Below are positions 50,557 to 59,440 of a stretch of DNA of 64,000 bases, piece after piece. Every line of letters starts with the position of its first letter. Positions within the stretch are counted from its first letter, which is position 1. Position numbers and translations under genes: made by a program. The stretch covers positions 62,001-126,000 of the forward strand of contig CAYMGM010000004.1 in NCBI GenBank assembly GCA_964390005.1, given 5' to 3'. The notes under the pieces are model-generated. The model ran no database searches. It worked only from the letters and a program-made list of their open reading frames with translations, and was not told where the DNA came from. Origin of the DNA: CAYMGM01 sp964390005. GTDB lineage: Bacteria; Pseudomonadota; Alphaproteobacteria; UBA9219.

Positions 50557-51363
50557 TTAACCCTTGGCGCGCAGCGCGGCTATTTTGTTCATGAAGGCAT
50601 CCACGCGGGCGGGATCGACATCGTTGTTGCCTTTGCCGTCCACCTTGAAATAACTGCCGACAATCAGACCATCTGTTTTATTCCAGACCTTGTCCACATT
50701 GTCTGGTTGAGCGCCACTGCCGATTAAAACGGGAAGACTTGTGTTGGCTTTGACGATATCGACATCGGCGACATTGGTTTCTTGGCCCGTCATGCTGCCC
50801 GAGACAATCAGCGCATCGGCCAGATTGCGTTCGCCCGCGTCGATGGCTTCGGTCGCAAGGCCGCGGTCAGCCAAGGGGGCCGCATGCTTGACGCCGACAT
50901 CGGCGAAAATCAGCGCGTTCGATTTCAGCGCAGCGCGCAATCGCAAGGTCAGATGCGATTTGCCGACGATAATACCTTGTTCGGAGACGATCGCGCCGCC
51001 CGAGACATTGACGCGAATGAAATGCGCCTGTGCCCCTGCTGCGATGGCCATGGCGGATTCCGCGTCATTGCGCAGCACATTAATCCCAACGGGAAGCTTG
51101 CTTTCTTTGACGATTTCGCGTGCGACGCAGGCCAGCGCAGCCACGGTTTCTGCTGGCACGCGGTCCGGGTAAAACGGCTTGTCGCGGAAGTTTTCGACAA
51201 TCAGCGCGTCGATGCCGCGCGCGCGGAAAAGAGCGGTCTCTTGCAGCGCTTGATCGTAAACCGCCTGCATCGACCCCCCATAAAGTGGGCTGCCGGGCAG
51301 GGGCAGCAGATGGATGCAGCCGATAACAGGTTTTTTATTGGCAAAAAGATCGTTGAAACGCAT
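50557..51363 (-). CDS. BtpA/SgcQ-family protein
   Basis: A 268-residue TIM-barrel-like protein starting MRFNDLFANKKPVIGCIHLLPLP at ATG 51363. Family marks are LPGSPLYGG, IVENFRDKPFYPDRV, VGINVLRNDAESAMAIA, and GSGAQPDNVDKVWNKTDGLIVGSYFK. BtpA affects photosystem I accumulation in cyanobacteria; SgcQ is of unknown function in E. coli. No photosynthesis or sugar-catabolism genes are nearby. It is adjacent to the DsbD-like gene by 17 bp. Confidence 0.85.
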   Translation of the reverse strand: MRFNDLFANKKPVIGCIHLLPLPGSPLYGGSMQAVYDQALQETALFRARGIDALIVENFRDKPFYPDRVPAETVAALACVAREIVKESKLPVGINVLRNDAESAMAIAAGAQAHFIRVNVSGGAIVSEQGIIVGKSHLTLRLRAALKSNALIFADVGVKHAAPLADRGLATEAIDAGERNLADALIVSGSMTGQETNVADVDIVKANTSLPVLIGSGAQPDNVDKVWNKTDGLIVGSYFKVDGKGNNDVDPARVDAFMNKIAALRAKG

Positions 51364-51380
51364 GGAGGAAACGTCCTTTC

Positions 51381-53507
51381 TTAGCAAGCAAGGGTGTTTG
51401 TGTCGCAAGGTTTGGGGCGTCCTGCGTCGCGCAAACCGTTCAAAATATCGGCAGGCGTTAGGATTTCGGGCAAGACAAGGCCTTGGGGCGCGCCGGGGCC
51501 AAAAACAGCATCAAAGGGAACGCCATAGCGATCATGCTGTTTCAAAAACGACGTAATGTCGGCGCTGGGGCGCGTCCAGTCGGCTTGCATCGCGATGACG
51601 TTGTCGTCACGGAAAAGCTTGGCGGCGACTTTATCGCTTCCCATGATAAAGCGCTTGTTCGCTTTGCAGGTCAGGCACCAATCGGCTGTCACATTGACGA
51701 AAACGGTTTTGCCTTGTTTGACGTAAGTCTCGATGGCAGCCGCGTCAAAAGGCCGCCACATAGCCGCGCCGACGGTCTGAGGCGCGGCTTCAGGCGTGCG
51801 CACCGGCGCAAAGAACGGTGCAATCAGAAAACACGTCAGAACAATGGGGGCCCAGCGCCCAGCGCCATGATGGCGTAAAGCCAGCGTCACCATAATGGCC
51901 ACAAGGCACGAAAGAACGAACAAAGCGCCTTGCCAAGCGATTTGGTGGAGCAAAACATATAAAAGCCAGAAAACGGTCAGTCCCAACAAACCGCCCATGA
52001 TGTGGCGCAGCCCCACCATCCAAGCGCCGGGGCGCGGCAAGCGCGTGGCCAAAGAAGGAAAAAGCGCGACCAGCAAATAAGGGGTCGCCAACCCCACGCC
52101 CAGCGCCAAAAAGATGACGAGGATGTGAAGGGCGCTTCCCGCCAAAGCAAAGCTGACCGCCGTGCCCAGAAACGGCGCCGAGCAAGGCGTTGCCATCAGG
52201 GTTGCCAAAGCGCCGGTCGCGAAATCGCCCGCCAAGCGCGGATGGCTGGTAGGGTCCAAGTGGTCCAGAATAAAGCGCGGCAGCATGACTTCGAACAGAT
52301 CCAGCAAATTGGCCGCGAATAACGTCAAAACAACGCAAAGGAAAATTAAAAAGGCCGGATGCTGAAATTGAATACCCCAGCCGATGGCATGCCCGGCGGC
52401 TTTTAGGCCCATCAGGCAGCCCGCCAAGACGGCAAAGGAAAACAAGATCCCGGCGGCTGTCAGCAGAAACGACCGGCGCACAGGGCCTTTTTCGCCGCCG
52501 CCATGGCGAACGATGCCCATGATCTTCAGGGACAAAACAGGCAAAACGCAAGGCGTCAAGTTTAAGATCAACCCGCCCAGCAAAGCCAGCAGCAGGATCG
52601 CGCCGAAAGATAGGGGGATGGCGGGGCTTGCCTCAGGGGCGGGCACAAAAGTTTTATCGACGGTTTGCTCAAGGGTCAGCGCCGCGCCATTCTTGCCTTG
52701 CGCGACAAAGGTCAGCGTCAGTGGCTCGGTCTCAACCGAGACCCCTTCGGGCAAAGCGCCGTCTGGGGCAAGGGTAAAGGTCGCGCGCTTGCCGTCGATA
52801 GCAAGGCTGGGACGTTTAAAGGCAACATTGTGCGGTGTTTCAATAAATAGATCCGCCGCGGCCAACGGATGAGGGGCCGTCACGGAAAGGGTCACCATTT
52901 TATCCGTGCGCGTGACGTTGGTGAGGCGTAGCGGACTTTTTTGCGGCACAGCGGGGACGCTGTCGAGGGCCGCCTGAATAACCTGCGCCTCAGGGGCAGG
53001 CCCGGCAGGCCCGGCAGGCAAGGCCAGCGAAAGGTCAAAATGTTTGGGCAGGCACATCGTGCCGCAGATCAGGATTTGCACGCTAGCTGACAGCGATAAA
53101 GGTTTTCCCGGCGTGCGCAAGACGGCTTTAAGAGGAAATAAGACATGGCCTTGATAACCGATGCTGTCCATATCCATCGAAGTCAAGCGCTGGGGTGCCG
53201 GATAAAACAACGCCAGACTTTTCAAATTGCCGGTATCGTTTTCGCTGGCGGCTGTGTCGATGGTGGGGGGCAGGCCCGCTTCGCCCGGCGCGCGCCAATA
53301 GGTGTGGAACGAGGGGGCAAGCTCGACCTCAAGGCCCAGCGAAAGAGCATCTGTGTTGCCTGTGGCCTCGGTTGCGCTGACAAGCCGGGCGCGGACTTCG
53401 CCGTCGCCTTGCCAGGGGCTGCTGGCCGCCTGCGCATGTCCTGCTATGCAGGTGCCGATAAGAAGGCCTAAACCGAAAAGAGACCCAAGTTTCTTTAAAT
53501 TCATCAC
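51381..53507 (-). CDS. DsbD/ScsB-type thiol-disulfide transmembrane reductase
   Basis: A 708-residue protein. Signal peptide (LGLLIGTCIAGHAQA), periplasmic N-terminal domain (about 28-270, with CxxxC in LICGTMCLPKH), eight-helix membrane domain (about 300-560, LTPCVLPVLSLK and ATPCSAPFLG holding the transport cysteines), and a C-terminal thioredoxin-like domain with TADWCLTCKANK. The N-terminal pattern fits ScsB-type reductases. It moves reducing power from cytoplasmic thioredoxin to the periplasm. It precedes the BtpA gene on the same strand. Confidence 0.92.
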   Translation of the reverse strand: MMNLKKLGSLFGLGLLIGTCIAGHAQAASSPWQGDGEVRARLVSATEATGNTDALSLGLEVELAPSFHTYWRAPGEAGLPPTIDTAASENDTGNLKSLALFYPAPQRLTSMDMDSIGYQGHVLFPLKAVLRTPGKPLSLSASVQILICGTMCLPKHFDLSLALPAGPAGPAPEAQVIQAALDSVPAVPQKSPLRLTNVTRTDKMVTLSVTAPHPLAAADLFIETPHNVAFKRPSLAIDGKRATFTLAPDGALPEGVSVETEPLTLTFVAQGKNGAALTLEQTVDKTFVPAPEASPAIPLSFGAILLLALLGGLILNLTPCVLPVLSLKIMGIVRHGGGEKGPVRRSFLLTAAGILFSFAVLAGCLMGLKAAGHAIGWGIQFQHPAFLIFLCVVLTLFAANLLDLFEVMLPRFILDHLDPTSHPRLAGDFATGALATLMATPCSAPFLGTAVSFALAGSALHILVIFLALGVGLATPYLLVALFPSLATRLPRPGAWMVGLRHIMGGLLGLTVFWLLYVLLHQIAWQGALFVLSCLVAIMVTLALRHHGAGRWAPIVLTCFLIAPFFAPVRTPEAAPQTVGAAMWRPFDAAAIETYVKQGKTVFVNVTADWCLTCKANKRFIMGSDKVAAKLFRDDNVIAMQADWTRPSADITSFLKQHDRYGVPFDAVFGPGAPQGLVLPEILTPADILNGLRDAGRPKPCDTNTLAC

Positions 53508-53629
53508 GAAACGCTTTCGCTGAAGGGGATAGATCTGTTACGGTAAGGTATAACAGGCAGCGCCGCACTATAAAGCCTTTGCCGGGGCGAGGCAAAGGGG
53601 CGAAAGCGGCACGGTTGAAAGGGACGCCT

Positions 53630-54259
53630 ATGTCCAGCGATAAAGAGAAGACGGATAAAAGCTTGGACGCGAAAGCGGCCAAAAAAACGTTAGAAGCCAG
53701 CGCTTCGGGGTGGCTGGCCGGGCAATTGCTTATTGCGATGCCCACGATGCCCGATCCGCGCTTTGCCCGGACCGTTGTTCTTGTTTGCTCGCACGGGCCA
53801 GAAGGGGCGATGGGGCTGGTGGTTAACCGGCTTTTTGGCGAAATTAACTTTCAAGGCCTTTTGAAACAGCTCAAAATCACGCCAGACCCCGATGTGCCTG
53901 ATCAACCGGTCTATTTTGGCGGCCCGGTCGAGCCTGTGCGCGGTTTTGTTTTGCACAGCCCCGATTATAAGCGCGATGCCACGCTGACGATCACCGACGA
54001 TATTTTGATGACGGCGACCATTGAAGTTCTTGAAAATCTGGCACATGGCGAAGGGCCTTCACGTTCTTTATTAACGCTTGGCTATGCCGGATGGGGGGCA
54101 GGACAGCTCGATTCCGAGATCCAAGCCGGGGGGTGGCTCGTCACATCGGCGGATCCCGATATTATCTTTTCACCCGATAATGAAAAGAAATGGTCTAACG
54201 CTTTGACAATCATGGGTATTAGCCCCACGATGCTGTCGGGCGATATTGGCCACGCTTAA
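53630..54259 (+). CDS. yqgE: YqgE/AlgH family protein
   Basis: A 209-residue protein; ATG 53630 has AAAGGGA upstream. YqgE motifs: GQLLIAMPTMPDPRFARTVV, GLVVNRLFG, PVYFGGPVEPVRGFVLHS, LTLGYAGWGAGQLDSEI. The biochemical role of the family is not established. It diverges from the DsbD-like gene. Confidence 0.93.
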   Translation: MSSDKEKTDKSLDAKAAKKTLEASASGWLAGQLLIAMPTMPDPRFARTVVLVCSHGPEGAMGLVVNRLFGEINFQGLLKQLKITPDPDVPDQPVYFGGPVEPVRGFVLHSPDYKRDATLTITDDILMTATIEVLENLAHGEGPSRSLLTLGYAGWGAGQLDSEIQAGGWLVTSADPDIIFSPDNEKKWSNALTIMGISPTMLSGDIGHA

Positions 54260-54347
54260 GATGAAGAACGGCGCCTAACACCTTAAAACATAATGATTTC
54301 ATAGAAGTGTGGTAAAGGGGATCCACTTGTTGAGGGCCCTTTGATCC

Positions 54348-55724
54348 ATGAAGACATTTTATTTTTATAAACCGCCTTGTCTGTCGAAGCCTTTTGGCGC
54401 TCAAGCTCTGTGTTATGGCGCGGGGCAAATGGGGCTTGCGCTTTATGAGACAGCGGACGAGGCCCTTCAGCGGACCCAGCAGAACGTACAGGATTCATCC
54501 GCTTACATTCGTCGCAATATCTGCGCCTTGACGCTGCGCGCGCTTCCCCAAGACATAACGCCGATCGAGGCTTCGGTGCCGCCAAAGGTGTTGCAAAGAA
54601 TGGATGCGTTAAACCGGGCTGTGAATATAAGACCGCTTCAAAACACGTATCAAGCATCGACAACCTCTTGGTTTCTGGCTGTTGAATGGTTGAAAACGTG
54701 CCGCAGCCCAACGATGGTGGGCCAGATTTTGGCCCATGAAAATGTGTTGATGCTTGATGCGCGGGTCTCTTCTTGGTGGCATATCGCGCGTGGCTCTCTT
54801 TTATTGACCCATCCCGGCTTGATCGAGACGGTTCATCACGACCTTTTTGATGCGACGGCCGACACGCTTTGTTTGGATCTGCGCGCGCGACCGCGTCAGC
54901 CGGTGCCGCGCAGTTGGGATGAGCTTTGTACGCATTACACGATCCACGATCAGAATAACCTATCGGGCGGCGGCTCGCTTTATACGTACCTTGCTGAAAA
55001 CCATGGCCGGAAAACCTATCTGAAGGAGGCTTCGCGGCCCGAGTCGACGATGGAGCAATATATCGTTTTGGAAATGGCGCGCGTTATCGTCGAAGCGTTT
55101 GGCATCCCCGGCGCGCAGCTTCCGACAGCGCGGCTGATTGTTGGGGAAGAAAATAACCCCATTTTGTTGGTCTCTGACGTGAAGGGCAAGAATAAAGACT
55201 TAAGTCTTTTGATGAACGGTCTTCATACGGGGCGCGCGCTTGAAGCCATTGCGATGATGGCCTGTCTTTTGGCCCATGATGATTTTGCTTCAGATCAGTT
55301 TCATGTTTCGCGCGATAACGTGGCTCTCATTGATTTTGGCGGGACGGCGCGTTGCGATTGGGCAAACGATCCGCGGCCCTATCCGCGGCGGCTTAACCAT
55401 CGCAGTTATTGGGACAAGTTTAAAATCCCTGTTTTTGACGGCGGGCACCTTAGCTTGGACGACAAAATAGGCATGATGACGCGCTTGGTTGAGCGTCTGC
55501 CGCAAGTTTTATCAGCGATCCAAGCGGCAGGCAGACGTATTGACGCTTTGGGGTTATGCAGCCCCGCGTTTGATCAAGAATCCCTGCGCCAAGAGATTTT
55601 CGTCCCCTTTGTCGCCAGAGTAAATCGGGGGCTAAGGATCTTGGAAACGCAGAAAAATCTGTTTCATCAAAGACCCGTTCCCCTTTCTGGCGCGGCGTCT
55701 CATTCCATCGCTTCCGTCGGCTAG
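54348..55724 (+). CDS. Unknown protein with a kinase-like fold pattern
   Basis: A 458-residue protein of unknown family. The C-terminal half has an ordered set of kinase-type elements: a Gly-rich turn (SGGGSLYTYL, 206-215), Lys226 in YLKEAS, Glu236 on a helix (MEQYIVLEMARVI), a catalytic-loop-like AHDDFASDQFHV (309-320), and D329-F330-G331 in VALIDFGGTAR. The spacing is what protein-kinase-like proteins show, including the divergent HipA and PI3/4-kinase types. The N-terminal half (1-190) is not recognised. It is 88 bp downstream of yqgE and alone. Confidence 0.6.
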   Translation: MKTFYFYKPPCLSKPFGAQALCYGAGQMGLALYETADEALQRTQQNVQDSSAYIRRNICALTLRALPQDITPIEASVPPKVLQRMDALNRAVNIRPLQNTYQASTTSWFLAVEWLKTCRSPTMVGQILAHENVLMLDARVSSWWHIARGSLLLTHPGLIETVHHDLFDATADTLCLDLRARPRQPVPRSWDELCTHYTIHDQNNLSGGGSLYTYLAENHGRKTYLKEASRPESTMEQYIVLEMARVIVEAFGIPGAQLPTARLIVGEENNPILLVSDVKGKNKDLSLLMNGLHTGRALEAIAMMACLLAHDDFASDQFHVSRDNVALIDFGGTARCDWANDPRPYPRRLNHRSYWDKFKIPVFDGGHLSLDDKIGMMTRLVERLPQVLSAIQAAGRRIDALGLCSPAFDQESLRQEIFVPFVARVNRGLRILETQKNLFHQRPVPLSGAASHSIASVG

Positions 55725-55799
55725 ATTTTTGATGCAATAAAATTTTAAGACATTCTCGTCAGGATCTAAGCCTCTTTCGCTTTTCTCGTAGAGGGTGCC

Positions 55800-56126
55800 A
55801 TGCTGATCGTTACGACAGAAAACGTTCCGGGTTATCGCGTCCAAAAGGTTTTAGGACAAGTCTTTGGTGTTGTGGTCCGCAGCCGCGGTCTAGGCGGAAA
55901 CTTGATAGCCAGTGTGCGCGCCATCTTTGGGGGCGAGATCAAGGAATATTCTCAGATGCTGGAAGAAGCGCGTCGCCACGCCAGTGATCGCATGGTGCAA
56001 AATGCCAAGCAGATGGGCGCCAATGCGATCGTTATGATGCGTTTTGACTCGTCGGAAATCGCCCAGCAAATGAGCGAAATTGTCAGCTATGGAACTGCCG
56101 TGGTGCTGGAAAAGATCGAAAGCTGA
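55800..56126 (+). CDS. YbjQ/UPF0145 family protein
   Basis: A 108-residue protein matching the YbjQ (UPF0145, heavy-metal-binding-like) family: TTENVPGYRVQKVLGQVFG, RGLGGNLIASVRAIFGGEI, and GANAIVMMRFDSSE with VSYGTAVVLEKI. Family role unclear. GAGGG precedes the start; a small membrane protein gene follows by 4 bp. Confidence 0.9.
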   Translation: MLIVTTENVPGYRVQKVLGQVFGVVVRSRGLGGNLIASVRAIFGGEIKEYSQMLEEARRHASDRMVQNAKQMGANAIVMMRFDSSEIAQQMSEIVSYGTAVVLEKIES

Positions 56127-56130
56127 CAAC

Positions 56131-56463
56131 ATGAAGAACCGGACGCATGTTCTCATTCTTGTCCTTCTCGGCGTGATTTTCGCTTTTCAAGCCTATTGTT
56201 CGTTTTATGAGATCGCTTTTCCTTCCACGCTCAGTTGGTTTGCGGGCTTCGTTTATCTTACTTACCTCTTCGAAACGTACCGCTATAAACCGCTAGAAGA
56301 GAAAAAGCCTGGGCCGGAATGGGAAAGAACAGACGAAAAGTTTATCGACCCTGAAACGGGAAAGCCTGTCGTCGTCTATTATCATCCGCAAACGGGCGAA
56401 AGACTGTATGTTAAAGAAGATGACGCCGCAGGATCAAAAGACGGCGACCACTTTGTTCCCTAA
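56131..56463 (+). CDS. Small membrane protein with a cytoplasmic tail
   Basis: A 110-residue protein from ATG 56131, four bases after the ybjQ-type gene, so probably translated from the same mRNA. Two hydrophobic helices (THVLILVLLGVIFAFQAY and TLSWFAGFVYLTYLF) precede a charged tail with DPETGKPVVVYYHPQTGERLYV. Not recognised. The last 53 bp overlap the 3' end of the convergent methyltransferase gene. Confidence 0.6.
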   Translation: MKNRTHVLILVLLGVIFAFQAYCSFYEIAFPSTLSWFAGFVYLTYLFETYRYKPLEEKKPGPEWERTDEKFIDPETGKPVVVYYHPQTGERLYVKEDDAAGSKDGDHFVP

Positions 56464-57211
56464 AGACGTTGTCGGGTTGGGCCGTGAGCAACCGCGCGCG
56501 TAGCTCGGTTTCAAAGGCTTCTTTGCGGGTGCCCAGTTTTTCGGGACTGCACCAGGAAAGAGACAGGCAAAGGCCGATGATCTCGTCCGCCGTTCGTTGA
56601 TACGTCTCGCGATGATAGGCCGCTGTGACGGACCAGCCTTTGGCGGCGGCGGCGACTTTTTCGTGTGAAAGCCAGCGCGGCGGTTCTTGAAACTTGGACG
56701 TCCCCGTATATTGGACCAACGTCTCGCACAACGCGCCGTGCCATGCCGGTGGGGCAGAGAGGTTTTCGTCCTCTTCGACCAAACCCAGCGGATTGCCCGT
56801 TAAAATAACAACGACGCTTTGGTCCGCCATCCGCGCGGCCAACAGATCCAAGACAAAAGCCCGATCCATCCAGTGAAAACATTGCCCCATGGTGACAAGT
56901 TGAGGCGGCGGCAAAGCGGCAGGAAGAGCCTCGGCGGGCCCTTGCCAAAACGTGATGTTCTGAATGTTGGCTGCCGTTGCCTGCGCCCGCGCTTTGTCGA
57001 TCATCGCGGGTTCAGGGTCGATGGCATAAACCTTGGGAACATAGCGGGAAAGGGGCAAAGCAAGGCCGCCTGTGCCGCAACCCAGATCATAGGCCGTTGT
57101 CAGCGGCTGAGGCGCCAAAGCCACCAGTTTTTGGATAAGCGCCGCGCCATAGGGCGGGCGATAGCGCGCATAATAATCGGCGGCGGATTGGAAAAGGCGC
57201 GGGTAGAGCAT
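56411..57211 (-). CDS. SAM-dependent methyltransferase
   Basis: A 266-residue class I methyltransferase: SAADYYARYRPPYG, AdoMet loop YDLGCGTGGLALPLS, acidic strand VYAIDPEPAMIDKA, TMGQCFHWMDR. ATG 57211 lies at the edge of a 30-bp inverted repeat (57208-57237) and lacks a recognisable ribosome site, so its native upstream sequence may have been replaced. Substrate unknown. Confidence 0.82.
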   Translation of the reverse strand: MLYPRLFQSAADYYARYRPPYGAALIQKLVALAPQPLTTAYDLGCGTGGLALPLSRYVPKVYAIDPEPAMIDKARAQATAANIQNITFWQGPAEALPAALPPPQLVTMGQCFHWMDRAFVLDLLAARMADQSVVVILTGNPLGLVEEDENLSAPPAWHGALCETLVQYTGTSKFQEPPRWLSHEKVAAAAKGWSVTAAYHRETYQRTADEIIGLCLSLSWCSPEKLGTRKEAFETELRARLLTAQPDNVFREQSGRRLLILRRHLL

Positions 57212-57351
57212 TCGGCATTCAGCATTTGGCATGCGGGCGCTTTCCTGTTGGCGGCAACATCCAGCCTAACGCGGATCGCCCTGTTCTACACAGCCTTTGT
57301 TGACCGGGCCGGGATCTTTTCCCCGCATGCCAAATGCTGAATGCCGAATGC
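57208..57351. repeat. Pair of perfect 30-bp inverted repeats bounding 84 bp
   Basis: Arms at 57208-57237 and 57322-57351 are exact reverse complements and are built from spaced GCATTC/GCATTT units. They lie between parE (whose stop is at 57355) and the methyltransferase start. The enclosed 84 bp has no coding signal. It looks like a small inserted element or a recombined repeat. Confidence 0.8.
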
Positions 57352-57354
57352 CCC

Positions 57355-59355
57355 TTAAATATCGACTTCGCGGACGAAGCGGGCGTTTTCTTGGATGAAT
57401 TGGAAGCGAAGCTCGGCTTTGCGACCCATCAGTTTTTCGACCGTGTTTTCGGTCTCCTTGATGTCGTCCTTGGCATCCGGGCTTCCGTTTTCCGATATGA
57501 TCACGCGCAAAAGCGACCGCCGCCGCGGGTCCATCGTCGTTTCGCGCAACTGCGCGGGCATCATCTCGCCCAGACCTTTAAAGCGGCTGATCTCAACTTT
57601 GCCGCGGCTTGAGAAGTGCGTTTTTAAAAGCTCTTCCTTATGCGCGTCGTCACGGGCATAGGCCGTTTTATCGCCTTGCGTCAGACGATACAGCGGGGGC
57701 TGCGCCAAATACAAATGGCCGCTTTGAATAAGCCCCGGCATCTCGCGGTAGAAAAAGGTCATCAAAAGCGACGCGATATGCGCGCCGTCCACGTCGGCAT
57801 CGGTCATGATGATCACGCGCTCGTACCGCAGCTTGGAAAGATCGAAGCTCGAGCCGATCCCGCAACCAAGCGCCAGTCCCAAATCGCCGATTTCCTGATT
57901 GGCGCGCAGCTTGTCAAGGCTCGCGCTGGCGACGTTAAGGATCTTACCGCGCAGCGGGAGAATGGCTTGCGTATCGCGATTACGCGCTTGCTTGGCCGAT
58001 CCACCGGCTGAATCGCCTTCGACCAAAAAGATTTCCGTGTTGTCGGCGCTGTTTTGCGAACAATCCGCCAATTTGCCGGGGAGGCGTAATTTACGGGTCG
58101 CCGTTTTGCGGGCCAGATCTTTGGCTTGGCTGAGGCGCACGCGCTCTTCGGCTTTGAAGACCAGGTGATCGAGCAGCGCTTTGGCTGTGCCCGGATCGTT
58201 CGATAGCCAGTGATCGAAATGGTCTTTGACCGTTTGCTCGACAAGGCGCGCGGCTTCGACCGTCGCCAGCTTGTCTTTGGTTTGGCCTTGGAATTGCGGT
58301 TCGCGAATAAACAACGATAAAAGCGAGCAGGCATCGCCAAAAGCTTCGTCGCCCGTAATCGCGGCGGCGCGGCGGTTGCCCAGCATTTCGCCGTACGCGC
58401 GAAGCCCGCGCAAAAGCGCGCTGCGCAGGCCGGATTCATGCGTACCGCCTTGGGGCGTTGGGACGGTGTTGCAGTAAGAATGGCAAAAGCCTTCGCCATC
58501 GGCAGCCCACGAAACGGCCCATTCGACGCGGCCCTGACCATCGGGCAGATCGGCAAAACCGGTGAAGGCTTGCGGCGTGACGGTGCCGCGTTCGGAAAGG
58601 GCCGTCGTTAAATAATCAGCCAAACCGCCGGGGAAGTGCAAAACGGCTTCGGCGGGCGTGGGGTCATCTTGTTTCAGCAGCGCCGGATCGCAAGACCAAC
58701 GGATTTCGACCCCGCGGAACAAATAAGCTTTCGAGCGCGCCATACGGAAAAGCGCCGCAGGCTTAAAGCGCAGTTTATCGCCGAAAATCTGGCTGTCCGG
58801 GCGGAAGGTGACGGCTGTACCGCGCCAGCCAGCCGCGCCTTTTTTCTCAAGCTTGGTGGTCGGCAAGCCGCGGCTGTATTTCTGGCTGTAAAGCTGCCGG
58901 TCGCGCGCGACCTCAATCGTCATGTCATCGGCCAAGGCATTGACGACCGAGATCCCGACGCCGTGCAAACCGCCCGATGTTTGATAGACTTTGCTTGAAA
59001 ACTTGCCGCCTGAGTGCAGCGTGGTCAAAATGACTTCTAGCGCCGATTTGCCCGGGTATTTGGGGTGATTATCCACCGGAATGCCGCGGCCATTGTCGCG
59101 AATGGTGACGTAATTGCCTTCGGCCAAGCGGATGTCGATGCGGCTGGCGTACCCGGCAACGGCTTCGTCCATCGAGTTATCTAAAACTTCGGCGACCAGA
59201 TGATGCAAGGCTGTGTCGTCGGTGCCGCCGATATACATGCCGGGGCGGCGACGAACGGGCTCAAGCCCTTCCAGCACTTCGATGTCGCTGGCGTCATACG
59301 ATTCTTTAGGCGCCTGCAAAGCCGCAGAGCCTTTGGTGGGGAAGAGATCAGCCAT
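57355..59355 (-). CDS. parE: DNA topoisomerase IV subunit B
   Basis: A 666-residue type IIA topoisomerase ATPase subunit. GHKL ATPase: VAEVLDNSMDEAVAGY, IRDNGRGIPV, and TSGGLHGVGISVVNALAD. TOPRIM: EGDSAGGSAKQARNRDTQA and MTDADVDGAHIASLLMTFF. PLRGKILNV follows. Length and the ParE-type C-terminus (ENARFVREVDI) separate it from the longer GyrB. parC is not in the window. It ends 4 bp from the inverted repeat. Confidence 0.95.
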   Translation of the reverse strand: MADLFPTKGSAALQAPKESYDASDIEVLEGLEPVRRRPGMYIGGTDDTALHHLVAEVLDNSMDEAVAGYASRIDIRLAEGNYVTIRDNGRGIPVDNHPKYPGKSALEVILTTLHSGGKFSSKVYQTSGGLHGVGISVVNALADDMTIEVARDRQLYSQKYSRGLPTTKLEKKGAAGWRGTAVTFRPDSQIFGDKLRFKPAALFRMARSKAYLFRGVEIRWSCDPALLKQDDPTPAEAVLHFPGGLADYLTTALSERGTVTPQAFTGFADLPDGQGRVEWAVSWAADGEGFCHSYCNTVPTPQGGTHESGLRSALLRGLRAYGEMLGNRRAAAITGDEAFGDACSLLSLFIREPQFQGQTKDKLATVEAARLVEQTVKDHFDHWLSNDPGTAKALLDHLVFKAEERVRLSQAKDLARKTATRKLRLPGKLADCSQNSADNTEIFLVEGDSAGGSAKQARNRDTQAILPLRGKILNVASASLDKLRANQEIGDLGLALGCGIGSSFDLSKLRYERVIIMTDADVDGAHIASLLMTFFYREMPGLIQSGHLYLAQPPLYRLTQGDKTAYARDDAHKEELLKTHFSSRGKVEISRFKGLGEMMPAQLRETTMDPRRRSLLRVIISENGSPDAKDDIKETENTVEKLMGRKAELRFQFIQENARFVREVDI

Positions 59356-59440
59356 GTTCTTTACACATCATTCTTTTTTCAAAAAGGAAAGGGGGCCTAT
59401 AACATGATTCGCCCCTTTTGCGCTAAGAGCTGCCTTGGGG

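Noticed and set aside
51790..52551. Second minus-strand open frame inside the DsbD-like gene
   Set aside because: Overlaps the membrane domain of the reductase in another frame, with low-complexity Arg/Gly/Phe-rich translation.
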